Below, one piece after another: positions 47,204 to 59,920 of a stretch of DNA of 64,000 bases. Position numbers and translations under genes: made by a program. The notes beneath the pieces are model-generated. The model did no database searches. It was not told the origin of the DNA and saw nothing but the letters and a program-made list of their open reading frames with translations. The DNA is from Hordeum vulgare subsp. vulgare (lineage: Eukaryota > Streptophyta > Magnoliopsida > Poales > Poaceae): positions 430,743,529 through 430,807,528 of the forward strand of contig NC_058522.1 in the NCBI RefSeq assembly GCF_904849725.1, in the 5' to 3' direction. Position 1 is the first letter of the stretch. Every line of letters begins with the position of its first letter.

Positions 47204-47488
47204 TAGCAAAAAGTAGCAGCCAGCAGCGCCACTTCCCAGCCCGGCCCAATACTAGCCCGCCTAATCTGGGCCAACCTTGACCCACCAAACTGCCTCCTCC
47301 TCCTCCTCCTGTTCGTCCGCCCCCAGCGCCGTGACGCCGCCGAAACCCCTTCGCCGGCGTCCCGGAAAGCAGACTCTGCTCCTCCTCCTGCCGAAGCACG
47401 GCTGCTTTACCCCGCAGGTGTCCTCGTCGTATCCCTAGTCCTTACCATCCACCGGACTCGCGCGGGGATAAGACGCATCCAGGCGCCC

Positions 47489-50249
47489 ATGCAGTCGGCC
47501 GCCGCTCCGACGAGGGCAGGGAGCCGCCTCTGCAAGCGCTGCGGCGAGCGGAAGGCCGCGCTCAAGCGGCCCAAAACCCTAGAACAGGTGAGCCTCGCCG
47601 GCTTCCTTCTTTAGGGGTAGTTCCATGATTCCAGCAACCGGGCGCCTATGGTTTAGCTGTAGCTTCATATGACCCGATTACTGTAGTTTCAGGAAGTGGT
47701 GTCTGATATTTGCTTTCAGATATGTAGGGAATGCTTCTATATTGTCTTCGAGGACGAGATTCATCAAACTATTGTTGACAATAATTTGTTTAAAGCCGGT
47801 GAGCGTGTGGCAATTGGAGCTTCTGGTGGAAAAGGTATGTGCAGACCCTGTGTTGTATAAATAACAACGTAATAGATGGTTTTTATGCAATGCATATGTT
47901 TCATATTCTCTACTCGCTGAATGATAAACACTTTAGTACCGGCTCCTGTTGATCACTTGCATGTCCAATATTCAAGGTTCCATTTACTCCTTGAGAGCCT
48001 TGTATTAGAGTGTGTTATCAAAATGTTTGTTCAACCTTCTCGCTGTTGCAGCAGAGATAAATTTTTAAATCAAGATGATCAATTATTCAAGTTAAAAATA
48101 TAGGTAGTCATGGGTGATGATAACGGTTCATATATTGGCTGTTTCATAAATATGATATACCCCCCTAGAAAAAATATGACTGCAAATGCTCTTCAGCTTA
48201 TTGTGTAAATGCTTGCTTATCTATCTTGATCCTGTAGCTGTTTATGACAATATTTTTACTGTTATGCAGATTCAACTGTGCTTGCGTATGTGTTATCAGA
48301 GTTAAATAAACGTCATAAATATGGTCTCGATTTGTTCCTCTTATCTATTGATGAAGGAATCACAGGCTATAGAGATGACTCCCTAGAAACTGTTAAAAGG
48401 AATGAACTACAGGTTTCTCCCCCTTACCCGATACACATAATTCTCTTGCAACTTTTTACTTCTTTGTGTTTTCTTTTGTTCTAATTTTGGCAGGCGTCTA
48501 GTTCATGAAACGTAACCCATTTAAATGCACATTCATGTGTTGCTAATTCAACCGTACAATTCACCTACTGCAGTATGGCCTACCACTGAAAATAGTTTCC
48601 TATAAGGATCTCTATGACTGGACAATGGATGATATTGTGAAAGCAATTGGCCTGAAAAACAATTGTACTTTTTGTGGTGTTTTTCGACGCCAGGTACCTC
48701 CTACTACCTAGCTTTATCTGTAATGCAATTGCGTGCTCATTGATTTATGAATAATTCCATTCTTATTAGGCACTAGACCGAGGTGCTGCTCTCTTGAAGG
48801 TTGATAAGATTGTAACTGGGCATAATGCAGATGACATTGCAGAGACTGTCTTGCTGAATATTTTACGTGGTGATATTGCAAGGTAAATGTTGGTTAATAA
48901 ATAAAGTATTCTGTTTTTTATCGTTGCTCTCTTTTACAATTTTTGTGCTGGCATTACGCTTTCATCTTATAGGTTAAGTCGATGCACTTTCATAACTACT
49001 GGTGAAGATGGACCAATCCCAAGATGCAAGCCTTTCAAATACACCTACGAAAAAGAGATTGTTATATATCCTTTACATGAAACATTTTAATCAGTGTTAT
49101 TTTTTTATTAACATATGGTTTGTCCATAAAACATGCGCTGATAATAATTTTGATCCTTGACTGTATGACACGTATGCGTATTTCAAAAAGCTGGACTACT
49201 TCTCAACTGAATGTAATTCCTGCTTCATTTCTTATGCAGTTTTTTCTCTCTGTAGTTGAACAGTAGATCCCCGTTCCATTATCTCAAGATACCAGGGACG
49301 GTTAATATATAATTAAAATATAAGCTTCGAACAATCAGTGCCTAATACTGTATTTGATAGTCAATGCCATACACATTATTATAGTTCTGCTATGCTTTCT
49401 TCCTCCATACTTGGAGGGGTACCTATAGAATTTTGTTGACACTTAGCTCATCTTATTTTGAAATCAAATATGCTTATTGGTTATCTATCACAATTCAGGC
49501 ATCTATTCACCAAATGCATACCGTGGATTTGCTCGTGAATTTATTAAAGATCTGGAAAGGATGAGGTAAAGACTTTTGATGTCCAAAAGTAGGATTATTT
49601 CTTCAATTTCATTTCTTCATCTGTTAGTGTATACTAGCTCTGTTTCTTTTCCTTGTTCAACACATTATGTATCATTGTCTTGTTTCAGTCACTTGAATCA
49701 GTATCTTATGAATGGTGCAGGCCTAGAGCTATACTGGACATCATAACCTCTGGCGAAAATTTCCGGATATCCACAACAACAAGAATGCCAGAGCAAGGAA
49801 CATGTGAGCGCTGCGGTTACATTTCTAGCCAGGTATTGTGCACATCTAGCGTGAAAGCTTGCCCCCTCTAGAGTCTTTTGGCTCAAGATAACCACATAAA
49901 TGACTTTCGCTAGTACAGTTAAAAATAAGTTGATCAATTGATTATAAAATGACAAGTATTTTCTTGAGCTCACATGTTGGACATTCCAAGTATTTGCCCT
50001 GGTCTTTCTACCTTTGAACTTATCCAACCCTTTTACGGACTCAATATCAGATGAAAATCTTGGCTTCTGTAGAAATTATGCAAAGCGTGCGTCCTGCTAG
50101 ACGGACTGAACCGAGGCTTGCCAAAACTAGGCATAGGGAGAACTGCTAAAGTCGGTGCTAGAGCCGATGGTAGCGGCGAGCAGCAAGGCAAACGAGCGGA
50201 GAGGAATAGGTTGAGTCTACAAGGAAAACACGGCAACTTGGACTTCTGA
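47489..50249 (+). CDS. CTU1: Cytoplasmic tRNA 2-thiolation protein 1 (CTU1/NCS6/ROL5)
   Basis: An ATP-pyrophosphatase-type enzyme that, with CTU2/NCS2, thiolates U34 of cytosolic tRNA-Lys, -Glu and -Gln using sulfur carried by URM1. Ten exons: 47489-47587, 47720-47834, 48270-48412, 48574-48693, 48770-48882, 48973-49065, 49172-49212, 49499-49565, 49721-49832 and 50073-50249. All phases agree and give 359 residues, close to the Arabidopsis homologue. The PP-loop is SGGKDST (68-74). Cys pairs C15/C18 and C35/C38 form the N-terminal zinc motif, CTFC (150-153) is conserved, and CERC and CKAC near the C terminus form a second cluster. Nine introns are bounded by GT-AG or, in one case (49066-49171), AT-AC. 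The gene looks intact and converges with the PheRS-alpha gene, 1.1 kb apart. Confidence 0.95.
49066..49171 (+). other. U12-type AT-AC intron of CTU1
   Basis: The 106-bp intron begins ATATCCTTT and ends AC. GATCCTTGAC (49152-49161) matches the U12 branch-site consensus, with the branch A (49160) 11 nt from the intron end. Joining the exons across it completes a Met codon in the conserved KEIVMYAYFKK segment. No GT-AG pair nearby preserves this frame. Confidence 0.93.
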
Positions 50250-50652
50250 ACATCAGTCTGCTGGAATGGCCACTCAGCGTGTAAGCGGGACTACTGTGGC
50301 AATGTGCCCGCATCATCGTTGCTAGGGCAACTGTGCAGGCTGCGCATCTGAATTTTGGTAGCTGCTGCTGGTGTTGTATCATGATAAAAGTTTGATCAAT
50401 CAACAGTTAAATTGGACTAGCTGAACTTGCTAGCTGTTGTCGTCTGTGTGTGTGTTTGCATGTACAAGAGGTGAAGGCCAAGTTATACTCTGTACTGCAC
50501 TAGGATATGCTAAATAGTACCATTACTATTTATCTGCTCCGGAGCTCAAATACACCCACATTACTAGTAGTAAAAAGTCATTTTATACTGTACTAAATAA
50601 GCGACACTTATTTTGGAAGGGAGGGAGTAGTAAACAAAATGAAAAAAAATTG
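50250..50652. other. CTU1 3' flank with a MITE end
   Basis: Expected 3' UTR followed by A+T-rich sequence. CACTTATTTTGGAAGGGAGG with TA after it (about 50607-50630) looks like one Stowaway terminus; the other was not found. Confidence 0.5.
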
Positions 50653-50847
50653 TGGATGAACATCAATAAATTTTCTAACATGCTGCAAAATTTCACCTTC
50701 AAAAGACATCCATGGAGGCCTGTAAAAAAAATGAGGCTCAAAAAGACGTTTTGGAGTACTCATTTTTGTTTTTTTTACACACCTCTACAGATGTCTTTTC
50801 ATGGCCAAGTTTTGCAAGATGGTGGAAAACTTGTTGATGTTCATCCA
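50653..50847. repeat. Foldback with ~83-bp arms and 23-nt loop
   Basis: 50653-50735 is an imperfect reverse complement of 50759-50847. Paired landmarks are TGGATGAACATCAA/TTGATGTTCATCCA, AAAAGACATC/GATGTCTTTT and GTAAAAAAAA/TTTTTTTTAC. Weaker pairing continues outward to about 50630 and 50900. It is probably a MITE. It lies between the convergent CTU1 and PheRS-alpha genes. Confidence 0.82.
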
Positions 50848-51397
50848 TGGAATTTCTCAGATTTTTTTAAATTTTGTTACTTTTTTTTGGAATGTACTGC
50901 TCATGAGGTGCATTTGTGCTTGAGATTAGAGCAAAACTGCCTTGGAGAGCCCGCTCCAACTTGCGGCCTGAATGGCCATCGAATTAGTCGTTATTTGTCT
51001 GTTGAGTTCGCTATGACGTTGTATAATAGTCTAGACAGTTGGCCGTGGTTGGAAATTGACAGGACGGGCTTCAAAATGACATGAGAGATAAATAAGAGGA
51101 AAATTGTGCTTGAAGCCCTCCCTTTGATTTCTTGTCTTTTCCAACCGTGGGAACCGTGGGTAGGATATGTGTTTGCGTAGACCGTAGAGGGCCGTGTGAA
51201 CCATTCACAAGATACACAAGAGTGCATAGAAACGGAAGACATCAGTATCGAACATGAACACCTCAAAATTGCAATTCAGAGCTACAACATGTGTGTATTT
51301 CCGCACTCCCTCCGTTAAATGCACAAGTACTGGTTTTCAAAGGTTGTAGAACCACAAAGAAACATCATTCGCATCCAGGCATCCAGATGAAGTTGTA
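50848..51397. other. Intergenic / PheRS-alpha 3' flank
   Basis: No gene recognised. The right part should contain the 3' UTR of the minus-strand PheRS-alpha gene. Confidence 0.5.
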
Positions 51398-54300
51398 TCA
51401 AGCTCGCTTCAGCCCCAAGCGGCAGATCGGACTGTTCTTGATCACATTGAAGTCGACCTGTAAACATCATGATTGATATTAGCACAGGCTCGTGGTACAA
51501 GACAAAGTTAATTAGCACAATACCTTTGGCCCAAAGAGATCCCGTATGTTGTCAATCTCATACATAATCATTGTTGGCCTGCATTCACATTCAGTAGCAA
51601 AATGTATGTGGTCAGTACAGATTTCTTTGCAGTCTCATGGATAAAGCAAACATATGGTTAAATCGGTATCTGCTCTCGTTTGGTTTTCCTCGCACTTCTA
51701 TTCGAGATATCAGTTGAAAAATAAGGATTGCGACTGTTTTGAGAAAAAAGGACTTCAATTCAACATATAGATGCACATAAATGAATCATTCATATGGAAG
51801 CTATGCCAGTTTTACCTTTCAAGTGAAAGACCCCATGCGATAACATTAACACCCTCTGGCAGTCCCATGGGAAGTAACATTTCAGGCCTGAACATGCCTG
51901 AGTTGCCTATTTCCACCCATTTCTTCAGACCATCGTGGTAGCTGAAAAATTAATAAACATAATAATGATTCGTAGGATCACAATAATCATGAAAACAGTA
52001 GCAATCAAACTTGTTCTGACCTGAAAATTTCCATGCTTGGTTCAGTGTACGGGTTGTAGGCAGGTTTGAAACGCAGCTTTGACATGCCTAAGAGCCGGAA
52101 AAGGAGAGGTGGCATTATTAAATCTCTATGTACTGGAGATAGCAGATATACAAGACAAGAATAATAAAGACATATGGCACTATGGCAGATATGACATTAT
52201 TAAATCTCTAATACGCATTATGCAGATGGGCATGCAGCACCAATATTCCTGGAATAACTGAATAACAGCATATGGCACTATGGCAGTACAGTTTTTACAA
52301 ATTTAACAGCAAGATCCATAAATACTAGTATAACAAAGCTGATGGCTTTGGCTTAGCACCTAGTCTGGAGAAGAAATCCTCCAATACACCTATCAGATCA
52401 CCAAGCGTCAAACCATAATCACAAATAAGACCTGAAATCAGAAGCAATGTAAGTAGCTACCTTGCTAAAAGGGTTATGTGTGTGACATTCAACATACGGA
52501 CCAAATATCGATCAATTTAACACCACATAGGCAAGAAACAAGACAACGGTTACCTTCTATCTGGTGGAATTCTGCAAGATGAGTTCGATCCACAGCTTCA
52601 TTCCGGAAAACACGATCAATAGAATAGTATCTCTTAGGAGCAAAAGGTTTCTGAACAACCCATGGTGGTTTATCAAAGAAAACAAATCTCATGAATAGTT
52701 CAACAGAACAGCCAAAACAAATTGATATCACCTCCATTAATTTAGACAAACTAAGACAATATAAGTTACAATGGAATTACAAAGACATAAAATAAGCATC
52801 ACTTAGTTGCTATACCTCCTGTGCTAGCTTATATAGCATCCTTGCTGAAACTGCAGTTGTGTGAGTACGAAGCAGGTTTTTCTCTGATTCATCTCGCTTC
52901 CAGTCGTAACCATATCTGCAGACAGCAACCTCAAATTATAAATTCTCTGGCTAAACTGCAGCAAAGACACCAGAACATACCCTTTGGAGCCATAACCACC
53001 AGACTGATGTACTTGCTTTACTTTCTCAAGATAGTCAACGGGTAATTGTGTTGTTGTAGCAGGGGCTGCAAAAAAGTCGATTGGTTAAATATGTTTAAAT
53101 CCAACTGTTGGCTCAATAACAGTAACATAACCTTTACCTTTGAGGAAAAAGGTATCATGCGAATCACGAGCAGGATGCTGTTGCGGCTGGAACAGTGCAT
53201 CGAAATTCCAGAAGCTACCAAAGGAAAGGCAACGATACATAATGTCATAAATATATGTATATTTTTATCTAGGAAACAGTGATATGCTCATAACTACATT
53301 GTCTTGTCATATACTCATATGGTGTTGTCAATCCTAAATCCTAAAATAAGTTCAAGTTTGTAGAGAAGATCTACCAGTACAAGAAATTGACTACAAACAG
53401 GTATGAGAAAGAGAAAGAAATATCTTGTCATATTTTGTATGTTACCTGCTCTCTACAAACATGTTCGTTGGCATCTCAGTGAACCTGTTACATCAATCAA
53501 ATGAATTAATCCATTTTTTGAATGTTGCCTTGAAACCACAAATATCATGACCAAAATATTTTAATTTACCCCATCTCGAGAAAAATGTTCTGGATTGCCT
53601 CACGGACCTGAAGAAAATCCACCAAATAACAGTTCTGAGTTATCTGGTTTATCAGATAAAGCTGTATGAAAAAATGGAACACCTTAAAGATTTGAAGTAC
53701 CTCTAACAACGGTTGACTATATCCTATCGCAATAGGTTGTCCTTGAGCTCCATAGTTATAATCTTTAAATTCCAGGTCCTTCCAGTCGCCACTTTAGGAA
53801 AGAAAAAAACATTTAAAAGGAAAATATATCATAAGTCTGTTACTGCGTGCATTAATAGGTACACACACAATAGATTTTAAAAGTCGACTTTAATGTGACA
53901 ATAAGTTTAGTGTGGTCTTTGGAAGGTAGGATAAGTACAGCTGGGCTATTTGGAATAGAAAGGCATGAAGGAGTCTTCTATGTAGTGTTCAATTGCTCAT
54001 AGTACATTATAGTTTATAGTCAACAAGCAGAGATCTCCTGCTCAATTCTGGAAATTAGCTTGAGAGAAGTGACATCAAATTACCTCTTGAGATGTTCTCG
54101 TGTCACATCAGTAGCCAATGTTTTTCTCTTTACAACAAATTCAGGTCCCTTCTTCAGTGAATACCAAATAGATTTTCTGAAAAACAGTGAAGAAGATGTA
54201 AAAATTAGGGATAACTGACTACTTGATACTGCATTTGGCTGGCACTTATTGACACTGTAAAATATATCTCTTCAAAACAGGTACTTACTCTTTTGTTACA

Positions 54301-55449
54301 AGCTTTCTTCTCTTCAAATCATTTATTACTTCATCAGCAATAACCTACATGAAAAAGCAATTTTTTTTCTGAAGAAGGGGCAAAGAACTATTTGATACCA
54401 ACTATTGTACCTAACAACTATTTGTGCCGTGCCATGACACAATCCAGTAAACGGTTCAAGTGGAAATGCAAAATATGGGAGGAACAACAAGCAACAAGCA
54501 ACACCAACCTCCCCATTCTCCAGTCTTTTAAGCTGCTCTTGCAACTCATCCTTGGTATCCTCAACCTGAATTAATCAAACAGAATTATACAATGGCATGC
54601 CTACAGATACAAAGCTCGAGACAGATAAAAGCACACCGAGAGACCGTCAGTGAACACAGATGTAACTATCGCACATTGAAAGAGTTGAACTATGACGAGG
54701 CAATGTATTCTACATCTACAACCCAGAAATTGGCAAATTGGGAACATTGCCCGGAAGAACAGCAGATACGGCAGGCAAGTTTCCAATACAAATACATACT
54801 GAACTGAGTCATTTATCTATCCGGCAACATCGAAGAGAAGAAATGGAACGAGCTCAGCTCTATACCTTTCTCAGTACGAGGTCTTTGTTTCCCTTCTCAA
54901 ATCCAATCCACTTGTTCTTGGCTGCAGCCTTCATTCCAATATCGAACACGTCCCCCAATGTCTCCTGCAACGCACCACTCTGAGCATCAGAGATCCCCGG
55001 AACTGAAACCATTCACTCCAATCGAGCACCACATAGAGAGAGGGAAATCACCCTGAGCACGCCCTTGGAGGCACCCTCGGGCGGGATGGCCGCGACGAGC
55101 TGCACCTCGGGGGAGCCCCTCGCGGCATACCCCTTGGCCTCATCGGTGAGCATCCACGTCTCCTTGGTGATGTCCTGCAGCAAAGCTCGTTAGGTCTTGG
55201 TCTTGGGGGAACTCGGGGCAGGGACGAAGCGAGACTCGGGTGATTGGGGAGGGGGAGAGAGGCCGGAGGGTATCGTACCGCACTCTCAACGATGCGGAAG
55301 GCGGAGAGCCTCTTGATGACGTCCTCGACGTCCTTGTGCGGGACGCCGAGGGAGGAGGCGAAGGAGCGGGAGTCGGGGATCTCGGCGTTCGCGTTGAGGT
55401 GGGCGAGGAGCCCGTCCTCCACGTCCGCCAACGGCTGCTTCGCCGCCAT
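51398..55449 (-). CDS. FARSA: Cytosolic phenylalanine-tRNA ligase alpha subunit
   Basis: Catalytic subunit of the (alpha-beta)2 class II synthetase that charges tRNA-Phe. Eighteen exons (minus): 55449-55279, 55174-55052, 54964-54866, 54565-54509, 54344-54289, 54176-54084, 53791-53701, 53607-53570, 53484-53446, 53214-53138, 53065-52981, 52915-52816, 52650-52554, 52431-52360, 52087-52021, 51941-51816, 51578-51524 and 51457-51398. Phases are consistent and give 501 residues, normal for plants. The N-terminal winged-helix DNA/tRNA-binding domains come first. The class II core includes [11 protein letters not shown], motif 2 [17 protein letters not shown] and motif 3 near [12 protein letters not shown]. 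The start is the ATG at 55449; a GGC repeat (55465-55500) lies in the presumed leader. No lesion was found. Confidence 0.95.
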
Positions 55450-56097
55450 CCTCGGCAAAGGTCGGCGTCGGCGGCGTCGGCGGCGGCGGCGGCGGCGGCG
55501 AGGAAGTTCTGCGAGGAGAGACGGGGAACACGGGGCTGGGGTTTGGTTGGGTTTGGTCGGCAGCGACTAGAGTAAAATCTGAGTTTCATCAGTTGCAAAA
55601 GAATAGAGAAATGAAACATGAGCCGTTTGATGGGGAATGAATGGTTCAGATCCTATGGAGTTGTTACGAGTCTGTGCAAAAAAGTCCCCCATTTCTGATT
55701 AACTTGTTTTCTCTATCATTCTTCCTCACATTCTAACCACCAATGGCACGTGTTTTGCCAATTCATTAAGCAAAGGGAAAAGGACCAAGGTCCCACGGTA
55801 TCATAGAGATCATCTTCAAAGCCGAAGGCTGACTAAGGAAAAGGGTCACAAAGCTTGAATCAAATAAAAAATATGAAGAAATAAGTAAAATAAAAGTGAA
55901 AACATTAGTCGTTTGCCTCCCAAAAAAGAGGAATCTCCTCCCTGTCCATGGTCACTAAAGTTTCGGGCAAACATCTCTTTCCCTCGAAAGTGTGTCGGTT
56001 GCGCTCCTTTCATAAATTCCAAACGGGATAGGGCACCGTGGTGATTTCTTTGGGTGAACCAACCGTGTTCTTGATCCCAAAAGTCTTCCTCCATCAA
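55450..56097. other. PheRS-alpha upstream region
   Basis: It contains a GGC trinucleotide run just before the start codon, then ordinary A+T-richer sequence. No TATA box is obvious, as is common for housekeeping genes. No other gene seen. Confidence 0.5.
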
Positions 56098-59000
56098 TCC
56101 TTTTTTTTTGAATGGAACACATCGATCCCATACATCACACAGGCACATCACTACGGTTGGCCTTCATAATGTCTACATCGTCAGGTAAAGCCTCGGCCCA
56201 TAGCTGTCTAGCAGCTTGATGTTTAGACCCCAAGGCAGCTAATGAATATGATAGCTTATTACACCCCCGAGGGGCAAAAGAAAAGCAACGCGAGATAAAA
56301 TTTTAACGAGCAAACATTCTGATCTCTTTGAATAGAGTTTCTTCCGGTGTTAGATCGAACTCAATAGTCTGGAGTGCGCTGATCATAATCGGGTAGTCTG
56401 ACTCCAACTGAATGTTCATCATGCCACAGGTTGCAGCAACATGCATAGCCTCGAGGCACACCGTCGCTTCTGTCTGGATTGTGCTTCCCATATTCTAGCA
56501 CCTATCGGCGCCCGATCCCCGGACGTCTCCCTGAGCGTCTCGGACAGCGAAGCCCCAACCGCCTGTATTTCTGCTGCCCTGAATGTTGTGTCGACGTTGA
56601 TCTTTAGAGTATCACCCACTGGCCTCACCCATTGCAGTTGTCTTTGCACAGTCTGCGCGCCTTTTTCAACACCCCATAGCTGTAGTGACTCCATGGCTCA
56701 GTGTCTAATGTTTGATTCGAGCTCCTCCATAGGCCTCATCCTCTCTCCCTTGTTAATTTTGTTCCTGTAATCCCACCAACGCCATAGCATGCATATGACC
56801 AGCACACGGTGCTCCTCAAGAAAAGCAATGATTGCGAGCATGAAATCCTTGGCATTCCTGCAAGTAACCAGTCGTTCACACAACCCTTCCATTTGAAGGC
56901 AACACGGGAGCTTCTTAGCTTGTTTGCATTTCACAGAGGTGTGCACCGTCCTCATCCAGTCGCCTACAGCAGACACAGGTGATCTGACAATCGATCCCTC
57001 TCCTTTTTAGCGTAAGTTTTAGTGGCAAGCTGTTATGTGCTAGTATCCAGTGGAATTGCTGGATTTTTGGCTGACATGGAGCTTCCCAAATCCGCCTCCA
57101 GGGAAATTCATCTTCACTTGTTCCTGATGAGGAAGGTAGGGTTGCATCCCTTCCCCTAACATATAACTTGTATGCAAACTTCATTGAGAATTTTCCCTTG
57201 CTATCATAAAATCACGCGTGAAAATCCTTGTATTCATCATTTATTGGAGTAGTTAGGATCACCCCTAACGTCCTCCTCAACAAAGATGCTTCTAACTAGG
57301 GATTCATCACAGCCTCATGTCTCTGGGTCAATGAGCTCGCATACCCTTGTTAACAAACATATCCCCTTTTTAGGAAAAAGTCTAATTTAAACCTTGAACT
57401 TGTATTGGTCGAACGAAATGAACCCCAAATTCAAAATCCCGGTCGATTGCACCCTGAACTATGCAATCCTGGTCTAAATCGAACCCTGACACTGTGTCAA
57501 GCGGGGTTCGTCTGGTGGGCCGGCCCTTTTTATTTTTATTTTTGTTTTCTTCAAAGGGCACACATCCTTTCCCCGCTGAACCGGCTCACTTCAGTTTTAT
57601 TTCGTTCATTTTTTTAGAAAAAGTGCATTGTTGGGCACAGGTCCTGTACGCAGTGACTTGGTCGAGTACTTTTCAGCTGTACGGGACTGCATGTAAGTAA
57701 ACTTGGTTCCATCTGAACACACGACATACGAGCAAAGCTAATTCATTCAGATAAGCTGATGCGTGCAAATACAACAAGCAACTGGATCGATTTTAGCCTT
57801 GATAGCTTGTGCACGCGCTGCACAATACGCCGCATTTGATCGTATTGTATAAAGAATATTTTTTCATTTTTATTTGAGGTGCTTCCTACATATAAAATAA
57901 CCAGCGGACTTCACATGTTTTCGAAAATCCGTGATTTTTAATTTCGAAATAATTTGGCAACACGCAATAAAACATTTATAATATAAGAGAAAATAAACAG
58001 TAACAAGAAAAAAAATGTACGTTGCATTTGAGAAATGTTCACATATTTCAAAATAATGTCTGGAACATTAAAAAAATGTATACAATATATTAAAAGAATT
58101 TAAGTACATGTAAGGTGTGAACTTTTTCAAATCGTTTTTTAAAGGCGTGAAGTTTTGTTCAATTCGCTTTTTCAAGGCAAGATTTTTTTCAATTCATTTT
58201 TCTAAGGCGTGATTTTTTTAATTTGTTTATTTTCTTATTTCTTTTGTCCATTTTCTTATTGAAGGCGTGATTTTTTCAATTATTTTTTTAATTCGTACGT
58301 ACAGTGGCGCGTGTACGTACTTACCGTTGCTTATGTCGGCCAGGTTTCAGGTTCAGGTCGCCGCGGGTGTTTTCTTTTTGCAATTTTAAACAAGAAAAAA
58401 ACTGCACGTTTTAAAGAAGGAAAAAATGAAAGTGGGCTGGCCCAACGAGAAATAGTACAAATGGCATCAATCCCGATCATCTTTTGGCAATCCTTGTTTG
58501 CCAAACTACGTCAGGGTTCAATTTAGACCGGGATTGCATAGTTCAGGGTGCAATCGACCGGGATTTCGACTTTAGGGTTCGTTTCGGCGGGTCTCTACGA
58601 ATTCAGGGTTTAAAATGGACTTTTCCCCCTTCTTGTTATGGGTGTCCTGGTTCCCTCTCTGTTTAGTCATGGATCGTTCCAATCCTCACCTCCGTACCAT
58701 CTCCAATTATGTGAATTACGCCGTCCTTCAGCAGTTGCACCCCCTTTAAAATACTCCTCCACGTATAAGATATGCCTCTAGTTGGTTGTGCTTCTAGGAC
58801 CGAGTTGTTCGGAAAGTACCGGGCTTTCAAGACTCTAGCACAAAGCGACTCAGGTGTTGTCAAGATCCTCCATGCCTGGCGCGCTAGCATGGCCATATTA
58901 AATCCGTACAGGTCTCTATAACCCAAACCCCCCTCCTTCTTTGGCTTGGTTAACAGCTCCCAACTAAGCAGATGCATGGTATTTTGCTTATCTTGCTTTG

Positions 59001-59655
59001 CCCACCAGAAACGGCAAATCATAGCACCCATTTTCTCACATAAGGTTTTAGTGAGGTCGAAACACGACATAGCAAAAGTTGGAATGGCTTGAGCACACGC
59101 CTTGATGAGGACATATTTACCCATTCTGGATAAGAGCCTTTCCACCCATCTTTGTATCCTTTGCCATATCATGTCCTTTAAATACTCAAAGGTCTTCTCT
59201 CTCGCTTGGCCTATGTACACAAGCAAACTCAAATACCTCTCAGATCTAGCTTCGGTTTTGATGTGCAGCTCATTCAGCACCCCTCTTTTGCACTCCATAC
59301 TTGTGATTTTGCTAAACATCACCGATGATTTGTCATAGTTAACAATCTGCCATGAGCAAACCTCATATAGTTGTAGGATATTTTGCAGATGTCTGACACT
59401 TTGGCGCGAAGCTTTAATTAGTACGAGTGCATCATCCGCAAACAATAGGTTGTTGAAACTCGGGGCTGCATTGCAGATACAGATTCCTTTTAGATCTCTA
59501 TCCACCTTGGCCTTGTTTAACATGGAAGACAAGCCTTCATCACATATTAAAAATAGGTAAGGCGATAAGGGATCACATGGGCAAAGACCTCTCTTGGAAA
59601 ATAACACCTCGGTACACTCCCCATTAACCTTGAACCAACGTGCAATTAGGGGCCC
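56098..59655 (-). mobile_element. 5'-truncated LINE remnant, split by a Mutator-like element
   Basis: Minus-strand pieces in LINE order: RT from 59655 to about 58663 (DPLSPYLFLICDEGLSS, LLFADDALVLIKA with the FADD catalytic pair, then thumb-like WWAKQ and KKEGGLGYRDL), a zinc-binding RT-associated domain (57184-56915, with WRRIWEAPCQPKIQQFHWIL and CVCCRRL), and a C-terminal plant LINE RNase H domain (56694-56303). An A-run on the minus strand at about 56110-56098 marks the 3' end. The endonuclease and RT N terminus are missing, RQGDP is changed to CPCDP, and stops and frameshifts separate the pieces, so it is a pseudogene. The beginning at 59655 is approximate. Confidence 0.85.
57373..58626. 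mobile_element. Non-autonomous Mutator-like element inserted in the LINE
   Basis: About 120-bp inverted ends. 57373-57490 matches the reverse complement of 58510-58626, including CCCGGTCGATTGCACCCTGA, AACTATGCAATCC and GGTCTAAATCGAACCCTGAC with small changes. Flanks CCCTTTTTA and CCCTTCTTG agree at 7 of 9 positions, fitting a 9-bp Mutator target duplication. The A+T-rich interior has no transposase. It separates the LINE RT from its zinc-binding domain. Confidence 0.82.
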
Positions 59656-59920
59656 ATCGTCGAAATCAAGGGGATGGCTGGATTTATTTAGAGGGAGAGA
59701 TTTATTAGAAGTGAAACACTAGGCCCCACAACGCAAGCAACCATCAAAACTTTTCGTGTGGGCATCGAGCGCCATAGCGCTTGCTCGCGAAGAAGTAGAT
59801 CTGATTACTTGAACCATCTGAAATGAGAAAAATGCTAGGGTGTTCCGTCATAAATGCGCTCGGCCACCTATTCTTCTTAATATCATCTTGGAAAAGGTAA
59901 AACTTTGGGTTACCGACTAG

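Noticed and set aside
55140..55619. Frames overlapping the first PheRS-alpha exons on both strands
   Set aside because: They conflict with the conserved PheRS-alpha exon frame and are produced by the GGC-rich leader.
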